A stretch of 64,000 nucleotides of DNA. Origin: Albula goreensis. Lineage: Eukaryota; Chordata; Actinopteri; Albuliformes; Albulidae. The first letter of the stretch is position 1. Every line of letters begins with the position of its first letter. Positions 22,831-33,540 of the stretch are shown piece by piece. The notes beneath the pieces are model-generated. The model was not told the DNA's origin and did not search any database. It saw only the letters and a list, made by a program, of their open reading frames with translations. The translations under genes and the position numbers were made by a program. The stretch covers positions 35,246,406 to 35,310,405 of the forward strand of contig CM040745.1 of NCBI GenBank assembly GCA_022829145.1, given 5' to 3'.

Positions 22831-23960
22831 GGTCCCGACGCGCGCCTTCCTCAGGGCGTAGCGAGAAAATCGGCACCTCGGCAATATATAAAATCCCTCA
22901 AAGACACGGTGCGAGCTGCTGTCTGTCTTATGATTACGCCGTAACATCATTTTCATTACCGCGATGGCAAACATGTTGATGTCCTCTTCGAGTTCATCAT
23001 CGCTCTCTTACCAGTGAGGTTTAAGGTCTGCGTCCTCAGGCAATATATTATACCTTTCTTGTAAGCCTGCATAAAGACAATCAAGAAACACAAACAACAA
23101 CACCAACAAATTCAAATATAACAACGGAATTTTAAAAAATGGCCAATCCGTCCACCTATTTTAGCGTAAATTTAAGAAATTTTAATTCCATGATTTGGTG
23201 AAATGATGCAACGTATCCAAGTTGGTCCATTAAACCGGTAGTCTCAAGGTTAATTGGACCACAACACAATTTCTATATATTCCCATGTGTGTTATTAGTG
23301 TCCCTTACATGGATTTCAAATTCCAGGTTAATCCACCTTCAGAGATGAAAAAGTCACCTTTGTAGTCTGCATATCCTAACCCTCCGGAAAGATTCATTGC
23401 CAGTATTTCTATCACGTTGAGTGTCTTTCAGAATCAGCCTTTGTCCCACCTCCTCCTGTTACCCTGTGAACGCCCCCACCCCTGCACCCCCCATGACAAA
23501 CACACACACACATACACAGAAGTCAGATCATTTTCACGTGCAAATTGCAGTGCTTTTCTGTAATCTCCACCAACACGGAAGAAAATCAAAACGCACACAC
23601 AAGTTTGACATGACTGACATGAATAAGTCTTCAGCAGGAGTCATTTTAAAGTAAATGTGTTTTTTTTTTTGCAAAATTGAGCAAAAGAATAACTTTGTAC
23701 TTAGTTAAGCACATTAAAATGATAAGTGTTTCAGAATGCCTGCCGTTAAAATTTGAGACATTCTCTCTCTGATTTGCGTTGCTATTTTCCTCGATAAAAC
23801 TTAAGTCTTTTTCCACTGTAACACCTGACTGGATTATGTCCACCGTTTTTTAAACCCCTTGGATAAAGTATAGCAATTCATAAAACAGAATGTTACAAAT
23901 TGCCTGAAAGTGACTGTTAATTTACCTGTGAACAGGAAGAGTGAAAACTTGTGAACCATT
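22831..23960. other. Gene-free stretch
   Basis: 22831-23000 keeps CpGs and may be regulatory. A short (CA)n run lies near 23500 and a T run near 23660. No coding region. Confidence 0.4.
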
Positions 23961-24033
23961 AATGGGCGGAGCTACAGAGAATCAACTACGTCTTTAAACA
24001 CTGACTGGTTAAAATAAGTAAATTCCGCCCATT
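23961..24033. repeat. Inverted GC-box pair
   Basis: AATGGGCGGA at 23961-23970 is mirrored by TCCGCCCATT at 24024-24033, a perfect 10-bp inverted repeat with a 53-base spacer. It could be a pair of SP/KLF sites or the remains of a small palindromic MITE. Confidence 0.45.
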
Positions 24034-25356
24034 TTTTTCTGGTTAATTAATTTTTGACTGTCCTTTTACTAAACAGCTGAAAATATTTTGTCTCTCTTTG
24101 CGCTCAGAAAGTTTCTACTTTGGTTTCTACTTTGTATATTTCAGCTGGATGGAAAATGCGGTTGTGTTGGAGGTGAACAATGTGTTAATGATTATAATCG
24201 TTTTGGACTATCGTTTCAGTATCCATAAGTTTCAGATTTATTGTTTCAGTATTCATAAGTTTCAAAACAGTTTTCAAATTTACCACCATTACCGCTTTTC
24301 TTTTCAAATAAATAAATAAAATAACAACACAATGTATGGCGCCAAGTATATCAACAGGGTTTTAAAACCAAAGCTTATTTAAAATACTCAATAAAGAGCC
24401 TCCAATTAAAGGCTTTAAAAATTATCATGTGGATATTTTTTTTTGTATCTTCCTCATTTTCCAGATCCTTCCATATGCCAGCATTAGAGTACTTCTGTTT
24501 AACTGCATTTTAGCACTCCTCCACGAATACATTTTCTCCAAGTGGATTTAATCATTTTTCATATGCCAGCATGATGGATTATTTTGATTTTAGATCATAG
24601 CTCTGACAAGAACGGGAACAAAAAAAAAAAAAAAAACAAGAGGTTGGCTTTTGTTGAGCGGCGCAAGTCTTTCAGAGATAGACCATAAATCTTCAGAATG
24701 CATATTTTACACTGAATCAACGTGGTATGTTTTTGTGAAGGTGAAGTGGTTGAGAAATTTAATTTTCTCTTCAGACACATTGGCAGTAAGCAAACACTGG
24801 CTTGTACATACACATTAACAACAAAGTTTGATGGTCCTATTATTACAAAACATTTTAAATATATGAATCCTATTATTATATAAATGAATATCCAATATTA
24901 TTTTATCGTTTAAATAGACAACCACTTTTGATTATGGCCCCCCTTACAGTAAAACCTTTGGCCAATACCCAAGTTATTATACTATTACCTACCCAGCTGA
25001 TAGTATTTTCCAGTCATTTCTCCCTAACATGGGCCAAATACAGATGGTAACACACTGTACGTACACTAAGGAGCAAGGCTGTTCATTAAGTAAAGAGAAG
25101 CCTCAGTCCAAATGGAACATCTTTCATTGGATAAATGCTATCGTATCAAATGGCTTAAAAAGTACAAAATATATTTAAATTTTTGAACAATGAATGCATG
25201 AATTCAGGAATTTGGCTCTGTTATGCCTTCCTTAAAGGTATGCTTTGGGCATGTCTGAGTTTCCACTTGCATGGCCCCTGGGTGTGAATATTTAATGGGT
25301 CCACCTTCCCACCTGTCCTATAATTGACACAGGCAGGTCATGACAGGTTACATATT
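24034..25356. other. Gene-free AT-rich stretch
   Basis: Contains a 30-base direct duplication (phrase GTTTCAGTATNCATAAGTTTC at 24211-24240 and 24241-24270) and an A17 run at 24620-24636. No gene seen. Confidence 0.45.
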
Positions 25357-26125
25357 CAGTGGACTCCAGAATTACTGATAATACTGAACAAAACACAGAT
25401 AGTGAGCTATATTTTCCACATTTTCACATTTCCATGTTTTTCCATCAGGCATATTGTTCTTTAAACTGAATTTGAAATGCATATGTTTTAGGGTTCAGAA
25501 ATCAAAGTGTTAATGAACATGAGTTCTGGTTTCATGAGGGTATAAAAATTAAGAATCCAAGTTCACAGTTGGAAAACTGCAGTTTCTTTGCATCTTGGGG
25601 GGTCACCAAATCTTCAAATCAACAATTAAATGCTACATCCGAAGGCTTGCCAGAAGAAGGCACTTTCTGAGGCACCTGGGGTTTGTCAAATGCCATCAGT
25701 ACATTGATTGGTGTTTGGCCTTTGGATAAGACTTAAACTGAACTGTTTGGCTGCGCTCACCATTGCTACGTTTAGCATACAAAGACCTTAAAGTGGACTC
25801 CACTCTTTAAGGTGGACCTTAAGAGTTAAGGAGGAGTTACAACAGTTACAACAAAGACACCCCCAAAATCAACAAAGAAATGGATGACTGCAAAGCAAAT
25901 TAATATGTTGCAGTGGTAATCCCAGTCTCCAGACTTTAACCTGATTGAAAACCTGTGACAGTCCATAAGGGTAGACTTAGGAACATCAAGAACCTTGGAA
26001 GGGTTCTGCATAGACGAATGGTCTAAGAGCCAAGTGTTCTCCAAACTTACTAATCATCTGTTTTCCTTTCCAGGAGGCTACACCAAGTACTAAATACAGA
26101 GGTATCAGTAACTTGATTCAGTCAA
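25357..26125 (+). mobile_element. Internally deleted Tc1/mariner element
   Basis: The left end starts CAGTGGACTCCAGAATTACT and the right end near 26101-26122 carries its decayed complement (GGTATCAGTAACTTGATTC). Between them, a plus-strand frame reads KKWMTAKQINMLQW, stop, SQSPDFNLIENL at 25920-25955. That is the Tc1 signature PDLNPIENLW, whose glutamate is the third catalytic residue. The DNA-binding region and first catalytic aspartates are gone; total length is about 770 bp against about 1.2-1.6 kb for intact relatives. Stops confirm it is dead. Confidence 0.75.
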
Positions 26126-26790
26126 CTTAGTACCACAGACTAATATGTTTGCTTGCCTCAAGTTTTTAATGCTTCCACCCACCCTTTTGAATGACTAACT
26201 ACAAGCCATAAGCCTTAGGTGACCTTGCTGTGTTTGGAGACAAAGACATGTGGATGCCAAACAGTAGGTTTGCTGGAGACCGATGAGACACAGGCTCCCC
26301 CACCAACTGCCTCCCTCCCTCCCGGGGCATCACTTAGGCCGATTATGTGCTGGTCTGAAGGGCTGCTGGCCAAAACTGGTCCAGTCTGGCTATGATACCA
26401 GACTATAGGGCCCATCCAAACACTAGAGGAGTACCTTAAAGCGGATGGGCCAACTAGCAGTTCCATGTATTTTTGTTTGTTTTTTATTGGTTTTTGCCCA
26501 GCTCTACTAGTTCTCAGATCATGATTATTTGTTTATTCACCTGTTATAGTTACATTATACTCAGGCTGGCTTCTGGTCAAAGAACATTTCTTAGAGTCAT
26601 GTAAAAAGCCCCCTGGTGATCCATGAAATTCCATTCCAATCAGCAAGTTCATGAAATTAATTTACATCCACTTCACAAACAGAAAACTGTCCATGATATT
26701 GTTTAAATATTTTCAATTTCGGTTCATTTCCTGAATTCAGTATATTGAAACCAAACTGACCACCAAACTCCTCGAAGAAGCAAAACCCCA
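26126..26790. other. Gene-free stretch
   Basis: No gene. Two short perfect inverted repeats are present near 26380-26450: AGTCTGG with CCAGACT, and GGCCCATCC with GGATGGGCC. Their meaning is unclear. Confidence 0.4.
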
Positions 26791-27180
26791 GCGACACCCC
26801 CTTTGCACCATCGGTTCGGTTTGATAAAAGACCGCAACGTGTAGTTCTGCACACCTTCCCTCTGATGCGGTTTGCATTAAACAGTAGACGGAGGCTGGGC
26901 GCTAAAAAGGCATGAAAACGACACCGGCTCATTCCCATGCGCCCGTGCAAGACAGAGGCGCATGGAGAGAGAAGTTTGATTCCTCCCTCATGTATCATTT
27001 GAATGTCATCTTCAAAAGATCCCTGTCCGAGATGAACTCTTTGTGGACGAGAGCAGGGGAGAGAGAAGAAACGCGGTTTTGTGTATGCTCGCCTAATTAA
27101 AGCATAACTGGGATGGAGAGGACGCCGAGAGGAATTTAAAAGGCGCTCATCACTATGTCACTGCTATGCAGATCTTGCTG
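26790..27180. promoter_or_regulatory. Candidate regulatory block
   Basis: About 390 bases of CpG-retaining unique-looking DNA with TAATTA at 27094-27099, a GGCGCTCATCACTATG phrase and a purine-rich centre. Flanks are AT-rich. No exon signals. Inferred enhancer. Confidence 0.45.
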
Positions 27181-28420
27181 GCTGAGGTTTTGTGGGGAAA
27201 TGGGGAGGAAACCATGCCTAGGTGGTGCTGTATCCCCACGGTATGTGGTCAGAGTGTAACCGCAAGGCAGATACATGCGGTATGATCTTAGAGCATGACC
27301 CAGCCGTCAACTACAGCAAAATTAGGCATTTATTTGCTGACGTTTATGAGTTAAAGTGTGGCTAAACACTGATAAGACAACTAGCAAAGAAATTAAGAAC
27401 TGTTTTTCCCTTTTTGTACATGAATGAATTACAGCACCGAAGAATATATATTAAAACTGCTGCAGCAGGCTGCCATAACTTATACAGTCAGACAGACATA
27501 TGCACATGCAAAAACATGCACTTGCACATATGCACGCATGCATAGACACACATACCTGCCTGTGATGTATATGTTCAATGAATGCAGGTGTAAAACACTT
27601 GGTCCTGTTTGAGTAAATGGGTTAAAAACTGGGCTGTAGATGAGATGGAATTTCAGATCACCTTTGGTATATCTGCTGGGGCAGACGTCAAAGCTGGCAT
27701 TTGTATGTTTGTATAGAGTATGACACATAGGAGGTGCCATAATAAGAGACCTATAAATAATGGAAAACTTTGTGTATTACACATTTAGCTATATTACTTT
27801 AACATATTTAAAATACCTTCTTAAAAATTTCTGAAATGTTGGAAGTATTTATTTAAGAATCTCATCTGGCTTTGCTGCAAAATCCTTAGTTTTGTAGTTT
27901 TCAAAAAGACTCTTAAATCAGAAAGATCCAGAAAGAATCTTTACGATCTTTGTAGTAAGAGAGATAATCATTGCATTGTATGCAAGCTACCAGCCTGTCA
28001 GTGTGGTGGCCACCGAAAATATGACCCAGTAAGAAAAATCCAATGACACCGCTAATGAATTACAAACAGCAGATGGAAATTCAAGAAATGTTGCCATTAT
28101 TTAGTTCTTAATTTGGGTCTGTATTTATTCTGTTAATATGGGATGCAGTGTGGATGGGTTTTAATTCTTGCCCGCAAACATTTGGGTATGAAACAGTCCA
28201 GCAGGCATTTCGAAGAGCATGCAGGAATTATGGGAAATTCAAGGCAGTGCCTAGTCATTATAGAGAAGCAGTGTGCTTCCCTCCTCCAAGTTCAGACGGA
28301 AAAAAATATGAAAAACAGCATGTTAGGAGTGAATAGCCTGAGGAAGTGAGAAAATGTGAGGTTCTCATATGCTTTGAACAAGACCACCCTGACTGACCCT
28401 GACTGACCACCGAACTGATC
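27181..28420. other. Gene-free stretch
   Basis: A CA-rich degenerate tract lies at about 27480-27560 and AT-rich sequence elsewhere. No gene recognised. Confidence 0.45.
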
Positions 28421-28640
28421 ATTTTTTGTAGCGAATGCTCAGGGCGTTATATTGCAAATTAGCGGTGTGCCGAAACGATAAGGGTGAAGAAAGGCAGAGG
28501 TGAGAGGAGGATCCTGTTTGTGTTCTCCATCGATGTGCTCGCCTCTCTTCATCGACGAGGTCCACGCCCGTTTATGGGGTGTGCAAAGGCGGAGTTCCAC
28601 AAACAAGGCTTCAGGGTGGCACATGATTAGCCTGTAGCAT
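28421..28640. promoter_or_regulatory. Candidate regulatory block
   Basis: CpG-retaining complex segment between AT-rich DNA. The short minus-strand frame across it has no protein features. Low-confidence enhancer candidate. Confidence 0.3.
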
Positions 28641-29800
28641 TGTTTAGGCCAGGGAAGGCAGGGACCTTAGCACACAGGACATCTGCTGGACCAAGGGCCT
28701 GCCTGCCTCTTTGCCTGTACCATGTACAGCTAAGGTATACTGAAGCTGAAACCCTGAGATACAGAGGATAGCATGTTTCACAAAGGAGTCATGAGAAAGT
28801 TGAGTCATTAAATGAAGATGATGTCACAGTACTTATGGTGACAGAAGAATATATCCTTTTAAGGTATTTGCCGATCAAAACGATCACAATATTGCATCAA
28901 ACATTCGATAAAATGATCAAATATACCCCATTCCAATGTGTTATTACTAGTGTTCACTTTTTTGGGGGCTATTTACACACAAACAGGCTTTTAAATTAAT
29001 ATTACATGTAAGACATCTGCTATAAAATATATACAAATTATATTTTTTATATCTGCCCTAACTATAACTGCATTAGAGTCAAACACTGATACCTTGCTAT
29101 TAGGCTGTCAAGGAAATCAGTGAAAATGACAATTTCACTTGACTGCCTTATTAAGCTTTAATAGTTGGAGCATATTCTGAAGTGGTTCGGGAAAAAGCGT
29201 AATCAATGAAAGGTTGAGTCGTGAGACAAGGGAAATAAATGCATTTGTTTTCCTAATGATCGCCATCCACAACTGCTTTCCCAATAGGAACGAACTTTGG
29301 CCCGTTTGATAAGAGGCAACAATAGAGACAGTAATCCTTATTCACAGTCATTTTACAGTACACTTTAATAATTCCTCATGTAAAATTCATATGTAAACAA
29401 AAAAAGGAACTTTAGTTTAATGGCCATTTTCACAGTCCATTAAACCAAAATGCATAACCGTTTTACAACAGTGTTGTGACTAAAATATGTTAAAATATCA
29501 ATTGAGCTTGACATTTTCAAACATTAAATAAAGTGATTAATAAGTTAACTGATAGTAATTCACACTTTGACTTTGGGTATACAACATTGGTCAGCAGGTA
29601 ACTGAATTATATTTAACTGTAAACATTAGTGCTACTAACTGGAAGTACTCCAAAACAGAGAACCTGACAGAATAAAAACTGCATTTGTAAAAAATTGGCT
29701 TTTAATATGTTTAACTTTCTAAAAATAGGAATGGATTTCCCGTTTTCCACAGTCTGCTTCCGAACTGCTGTTAGACACAATATTTTATGAATAGCTAACA
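28641..29800. other. Gene-free AT-rich stretch
   Basis: No coding, RNA or mobile features recognised. Confidence 0.45.
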
Positions 29801-29804
29801 ATAT

Positions 29805-30185
29805 TTTTATCAGCTGTTTCAGAAGAGTATAAATAGTCCCTTCGAATGAAAGTGTGACCGGAAAGCCGACAGGAGCTTCCAGCTAGTAATGTGAACATCT
29901 CTTGTCTGTGCCAGCCTGTCACTGGAGAGATGAAGGCAATGTGTCCCGACTCTGAACTGCAAGTCTGTTTGAGATCGAGGAAGAGAGAGCGCAATCACAA
30001 TCATCACCGCCGCGGTGACGCTAATAATAACAGCCTCGTAATTTTCTTTTGTCTGGCGGCGTCTGAGGACCCGGCGAAATGAAAATCACTTTGATTGGCT
30101 CCTGCCACGGGATAAACCGAGGCCCGGGAAGACGCGGCGCCGTGGAAACGGTGTCACTTTTACCTGTGAAAGACGACTCCGACTC
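29805..30185. promoter_or_regulatory. Candidate regulatory block, CpG-rich
   Basis: Starts around a GAGTATAAATAG phrase and runs into strongly CpG-retaining DNA. It has an odd palindrome TCACCGCCGCGGTGA at about 30004-30018 (RFX-like half-sites), GCTAATAATAAC and AAAATCACTTTGATTGGC (a CTTTGAT TCF/LEF-like core). It ends at a G run. No open frame supports a gene. Confidence 0.45.
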
Positions 30186-30192
30186 GAACAGT

Positions 30193-30220
30193 GGGGGTGG
30201 GGGTGGGGGGGGGGGGGGGG
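30193..30220 (+). repeat. G-quadruplex-prone run
   Basis: GGGGG-T-GGGGG-T followed by G16. Multiple G tracts with one-base loops are textbook quadruplex-forming sequence. It directly abuts the CpG-rich candidate element. Confidence 0.85.
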
Positions 30221-31139
30221 AGTGCTTTGGTAATTCACTCATCACTCCGATGATAGTATTTGTGGGAGGGAGACAAAGATAATTATCACAGCAAGGCTCG
30301 CCATACTGTAGTCAGAGGTTAAAAAAAGACATTTCAAAGGAAGTCTGCACAAGACATCTTAGTAATATCATGGATAATTCACCCTATTTAAGTTAATTAT
30401 GGTTCTATATTTATCAAGGTAGCGTAATTCACCCTTAATGACTAGGTGTCTGTGAATTCGGGTTTTTCAAATTTAGGTGGTATTTTGCGAAAACAAAACA
30501 AAGGTTATTTATAAATAAGATCATTTTATCATAACCTTATTATTTATATGATTCTAGAGGCTGTGAAACATTAAAAAACCCAGCCTCTCAACCAATTGGC
30601 CTTTCAGACAAATCAGGGCGGAGCATACTATATTCCTCCTAACCGAGATGAATTATGCTTCCTGTGTCCCCCTCAACCCCCCAACCACCCACCCCCCACC
30701 CCCTCCGCTCTCTTACCTACCTTCCCACCACATTCCTGGGGACCTTAACTTTAAAAAGTTATTCATACAGTACAGTGATAAATTATATTTCAGAGAATGA
30801 ATATTCTCCCCGCTCCCAACTCCACTCCAGACCCAAAATGAACTGAAACTTTAACTCAAACCCCAGTTTCAAACTCCAAGAACATTGAAAGAAACAAATC
30901 ACATTCTCCATACCCTGTTCAATCTTATATAACCACCACCCCCAACGACCACCAGTATCCGAAAAAAATTCAGGTACCGCCCCCAAATCCCCACAACCCA
31001 GCATAAAGTATCCCCTCACTGTGTGCCACTTGACCTCCAGACCTTGGCTGGCTGCCCCATTTTTTGCGGGTGAGGTTGAACGGTACAACCCCCTCCTTTT
31101 GGCCTGCACCAGCTTGCCTTGCCTTCCCCCTTGCTCCTG
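30221..31139. other. Gene-free stretch with C-rich segment
   Basis: 30665-30715 is C-rich low complexity, and 30800-31100 is moderately C-rich with no exon-like features. The 108-codon minus-strand frame at 30783-31109 has no recognisable domain. Confidence 0.4.
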
Positions 31140-31605
31140 CCCTGATTGACAGCTCCTAATAGCCTGCCTGCCCCTGAGCCCCAGCGAAGTGCTCGGTTAG
31201 GACAAACAGCCAGGAGACACCAGGATGGCAGCCAAGTCCGCGCTGAGTTATTACAGGGACCCGCTGTTATCTCGGCTTTGTAATCCCGCGCTGATATGCA
31301 AATACCCCCAGCCGGAGCCTCCCCTCCTCTGAAGGGCAGGCCCCTCTGTTAATTGATCCATGGAGATTTCAACGAAACCCCGTCCCGCAGATGCAGACGG
31401 ACGAGGGGAGCGCGCAGGGGGGAAGCGCAAGGGAACCTGGGAAGGGTGTGATGGAAATGCTTTCACAGCGATGCGTTTTCTTAAACAAGAGGCCTAAAAT
31501 ACACAGCTTAACGTCATGGGTGATAAACAACAGAAGCGCGGCCACAAGAAAAGCACACATTCACCACACAACAGTGTTTCTTCAGCTGTTTCATCTCCAT
31601 ACCAT
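31140..31605. promoter_or_regulatory. Candidate enhancer with PBX-MEIS and octamer sites
   Basis: A second perfect TGATTGACAG lies at 31143-31152 and a POU octamer ATGCAAAT at 31296-31303, followed by TTAATTGATCCATGG. Complex, CpG-bearing and repeat-free. The combination of TALE homeodomain, POU and homeodomain motifs is common in neural and hindbrain enhancers; the assignment here is inference. Confidence 0.45.
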
Positions 31606-32432
31606 GTAATCTACTAACCTTCCAGAACAGACCTGTACATTAGAGACCTCAAGCTGTGTGATGAAATATCGTACCATACTATCAGGAAGAAGGCAGCGAA
31701 AAAAAATCATAGAAAAGAAAAATAATACAAAAAAGTAGAAAAAAAGAAACAAATCTGAATGTCTGAAGTACCCTCAGTAGAAAACGGCAGTTCATTTCTG
31801 ATTAGTCACCCTGACCTGGTTGCACCAAGATAGTATACGTCCATTTTGTAAAAGGCAATGACAATTATTAATGTACGTAACAAAATCTTGGTAACACATA
31901 ACTTGGAGTGGAGCTAATGTAGCATTCAGAGCGCATTAACGAAATGCTACATAATACATCATATCCATTGTAATAAATACAGATTAATATTACAATTAGC
32001 TACAGGTTGTCTGAGGTCATGTTACATAAGACATCACTTATAATTGTTATCATGGCATGTATCCCAACCTCATGGTTGTTGCTTTAAGCTGGTCACAATA
32101 TTTATGCACTAGATTCCAGTACAGCTGACAAAGACATTATAAAGATCTTACATGAATTAAATAACATCTCTTTCTGAAGTTTTAATTGAAATACATTTCA
32201 ATATTTTTCAGAATAAAATTAGATGGTTGAATGTAGGATGAAGACAAATTATAAACGTCTATTAAGTAAAATCTACACAGATGTATGTGTTCTTCCTAAT
32301 TATATTTTTTGCCTTGTTTTTAACAGCGCGATGCAAATCAGACTACTTTGAGCATTTTAAAATTGCACTTTATTCCCAGAACAGTTCTGTGATCCTGTAA
32401 AACATGATTTTTCATTCAATATATACACCTCT
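31606..32432. other. Gene-free AT-rich stretch
   Basis: No coding or recognisable repeat content. An A-rich segment lies at 31700-31750. Confidence 0.5.
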
Positions 32433-32498
32433 TAGTGGGCGGGTCTACATTTCATTCCACTGTATATGTAAATGAGCAGCATAGAGACACGCCCACTA
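32433..32498. repeat. Inverted GC-box pair around an octamer-like core
   Basis: TAGTGGGCGGGTCT at 32433-32446 faces AGACACGCCCACTA at 32485-32498. The arms match at 13 of 14 positions with a 38-base spacer containing ATGTAAAT. SP/KLF sites or the termini of a tiny palindromic element are both possible. Confidence 0.5.
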
Positions 32499-33195
32499 TT
32501 TAAATGTATTAGTTATTTAAAGGCAACTGCTGTAAACCCTGGAGTGTTTTTCGTGACCCAGGAGGGGTTGTTTTGCCTGCAAGCTGAGCTGGAGCGGAGC
32601 TGAGGAACTGTGCAAGGTGTCAGGGATGTGGTGTTTCAGCAGGGATGCTCTGTTTGCTCGCGAGAGAGAGAGAGAGACTCATTCAAAGCTGTTTTTCGCC
32701 AGGGCCTTGAGGACAGCCTAAGGCAAAGAACAGGACGGGACAGCTAGTGTGGGTGTTGTGCCGAATCGTGCATTCGGTACTTAACCGTGGTGTTTAAAGT
32801 CAAATCTCTTCCACGCGGTCGATTTGAACGGGTTCTTTGAGAAACGGCAGTCCTTCATCTGTGCATGCAAACCACACCTCGCTTCGTCTCGTTGAAAAAC
32901 AAAACAAAACGAACGAAACAAACAAAGAAAAAAGCCATTATTTACAGGACTGTAGAAATCTTAGTGTGAACAGTGAGGGAAAACACCTACTTGTTGGCCA
33001 GCAGACACAAATGTATAACCTCCCCTCCACTACAGCCCATATGTCATTGTGGTAAAATACTTTGACTTGTTCTAAGAAGGAACAAACTCTTGACAAACCA
33101 TGAGGCCATAAAAACTGTATATGCTGAGGTATATGCTAAGCTCGCAGTCTTAAAGCAGTTTTTATATAGTCTTTTTTTCTCTCACAATGCTCTAC
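32499..33195. other. Gene-free stretch
   Basis: Contains a (GA)n run at 32661-32678. 32740-32880 keeps CpGs. No gene recognised. Confidence 0.4.
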
Positions 33196-33199
33196 CTTG

Positions 33200-33540
33200 A
33201 TTCTTCGCTTACAGAATCGTGACCGGCCTGCAGCCGCCCGTTTTGCGTCACACGGCTCTGGCGACTAAACCTCAGTGCAGGGACGTCGGCATTAGTGTCT
33301 GTAATTACTTAATGAGGAATTGGATATGGTTTATTCCGGCAAAGCAGAGACAAACGGTCTGGAGCTCGTGTTTTAGTTACAATGCCGCTTACACGTCCCC
33401 GATGACGGACGAACAGAATTATTATTTTTTCCTGTTAAACTGTGAAATTGCTACTTTCTCCTTGGACCTGTATTTTGCCTGCACAGGGACAGGAGTCACG
33501 TCAAGAATATGTCGTTAAAATCCTTACAAAATCAGGCATT
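33200..33540. promoter_or_regulatory. Candidate regulatory block
   Basis: Complex DNA with many CpGs, TAATTA at 33302-33307 next to TTAATGAGGAATTGG, and several AT-core motifs. The 99-codon plus-strand frame through it (33219-33518) resembles no known protein and lacks splice-site support, so a regulatory reading is preferred. Confidence 0.45.

Noticed and set aside
29829-29840. GAGTATAAATAG as a TATA-box promoter
   Set aside because: No initiator, exon or open frame follows. A TATA-like string is expected by chance in AT-rich DNA.
33219-33518. 99-codon frame in a CpG-rich block considered as a possible exon
   Set aside because: No similarity to a known family and no convincing flanking splice sites. 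The sequence texture fits a regulatory element better.
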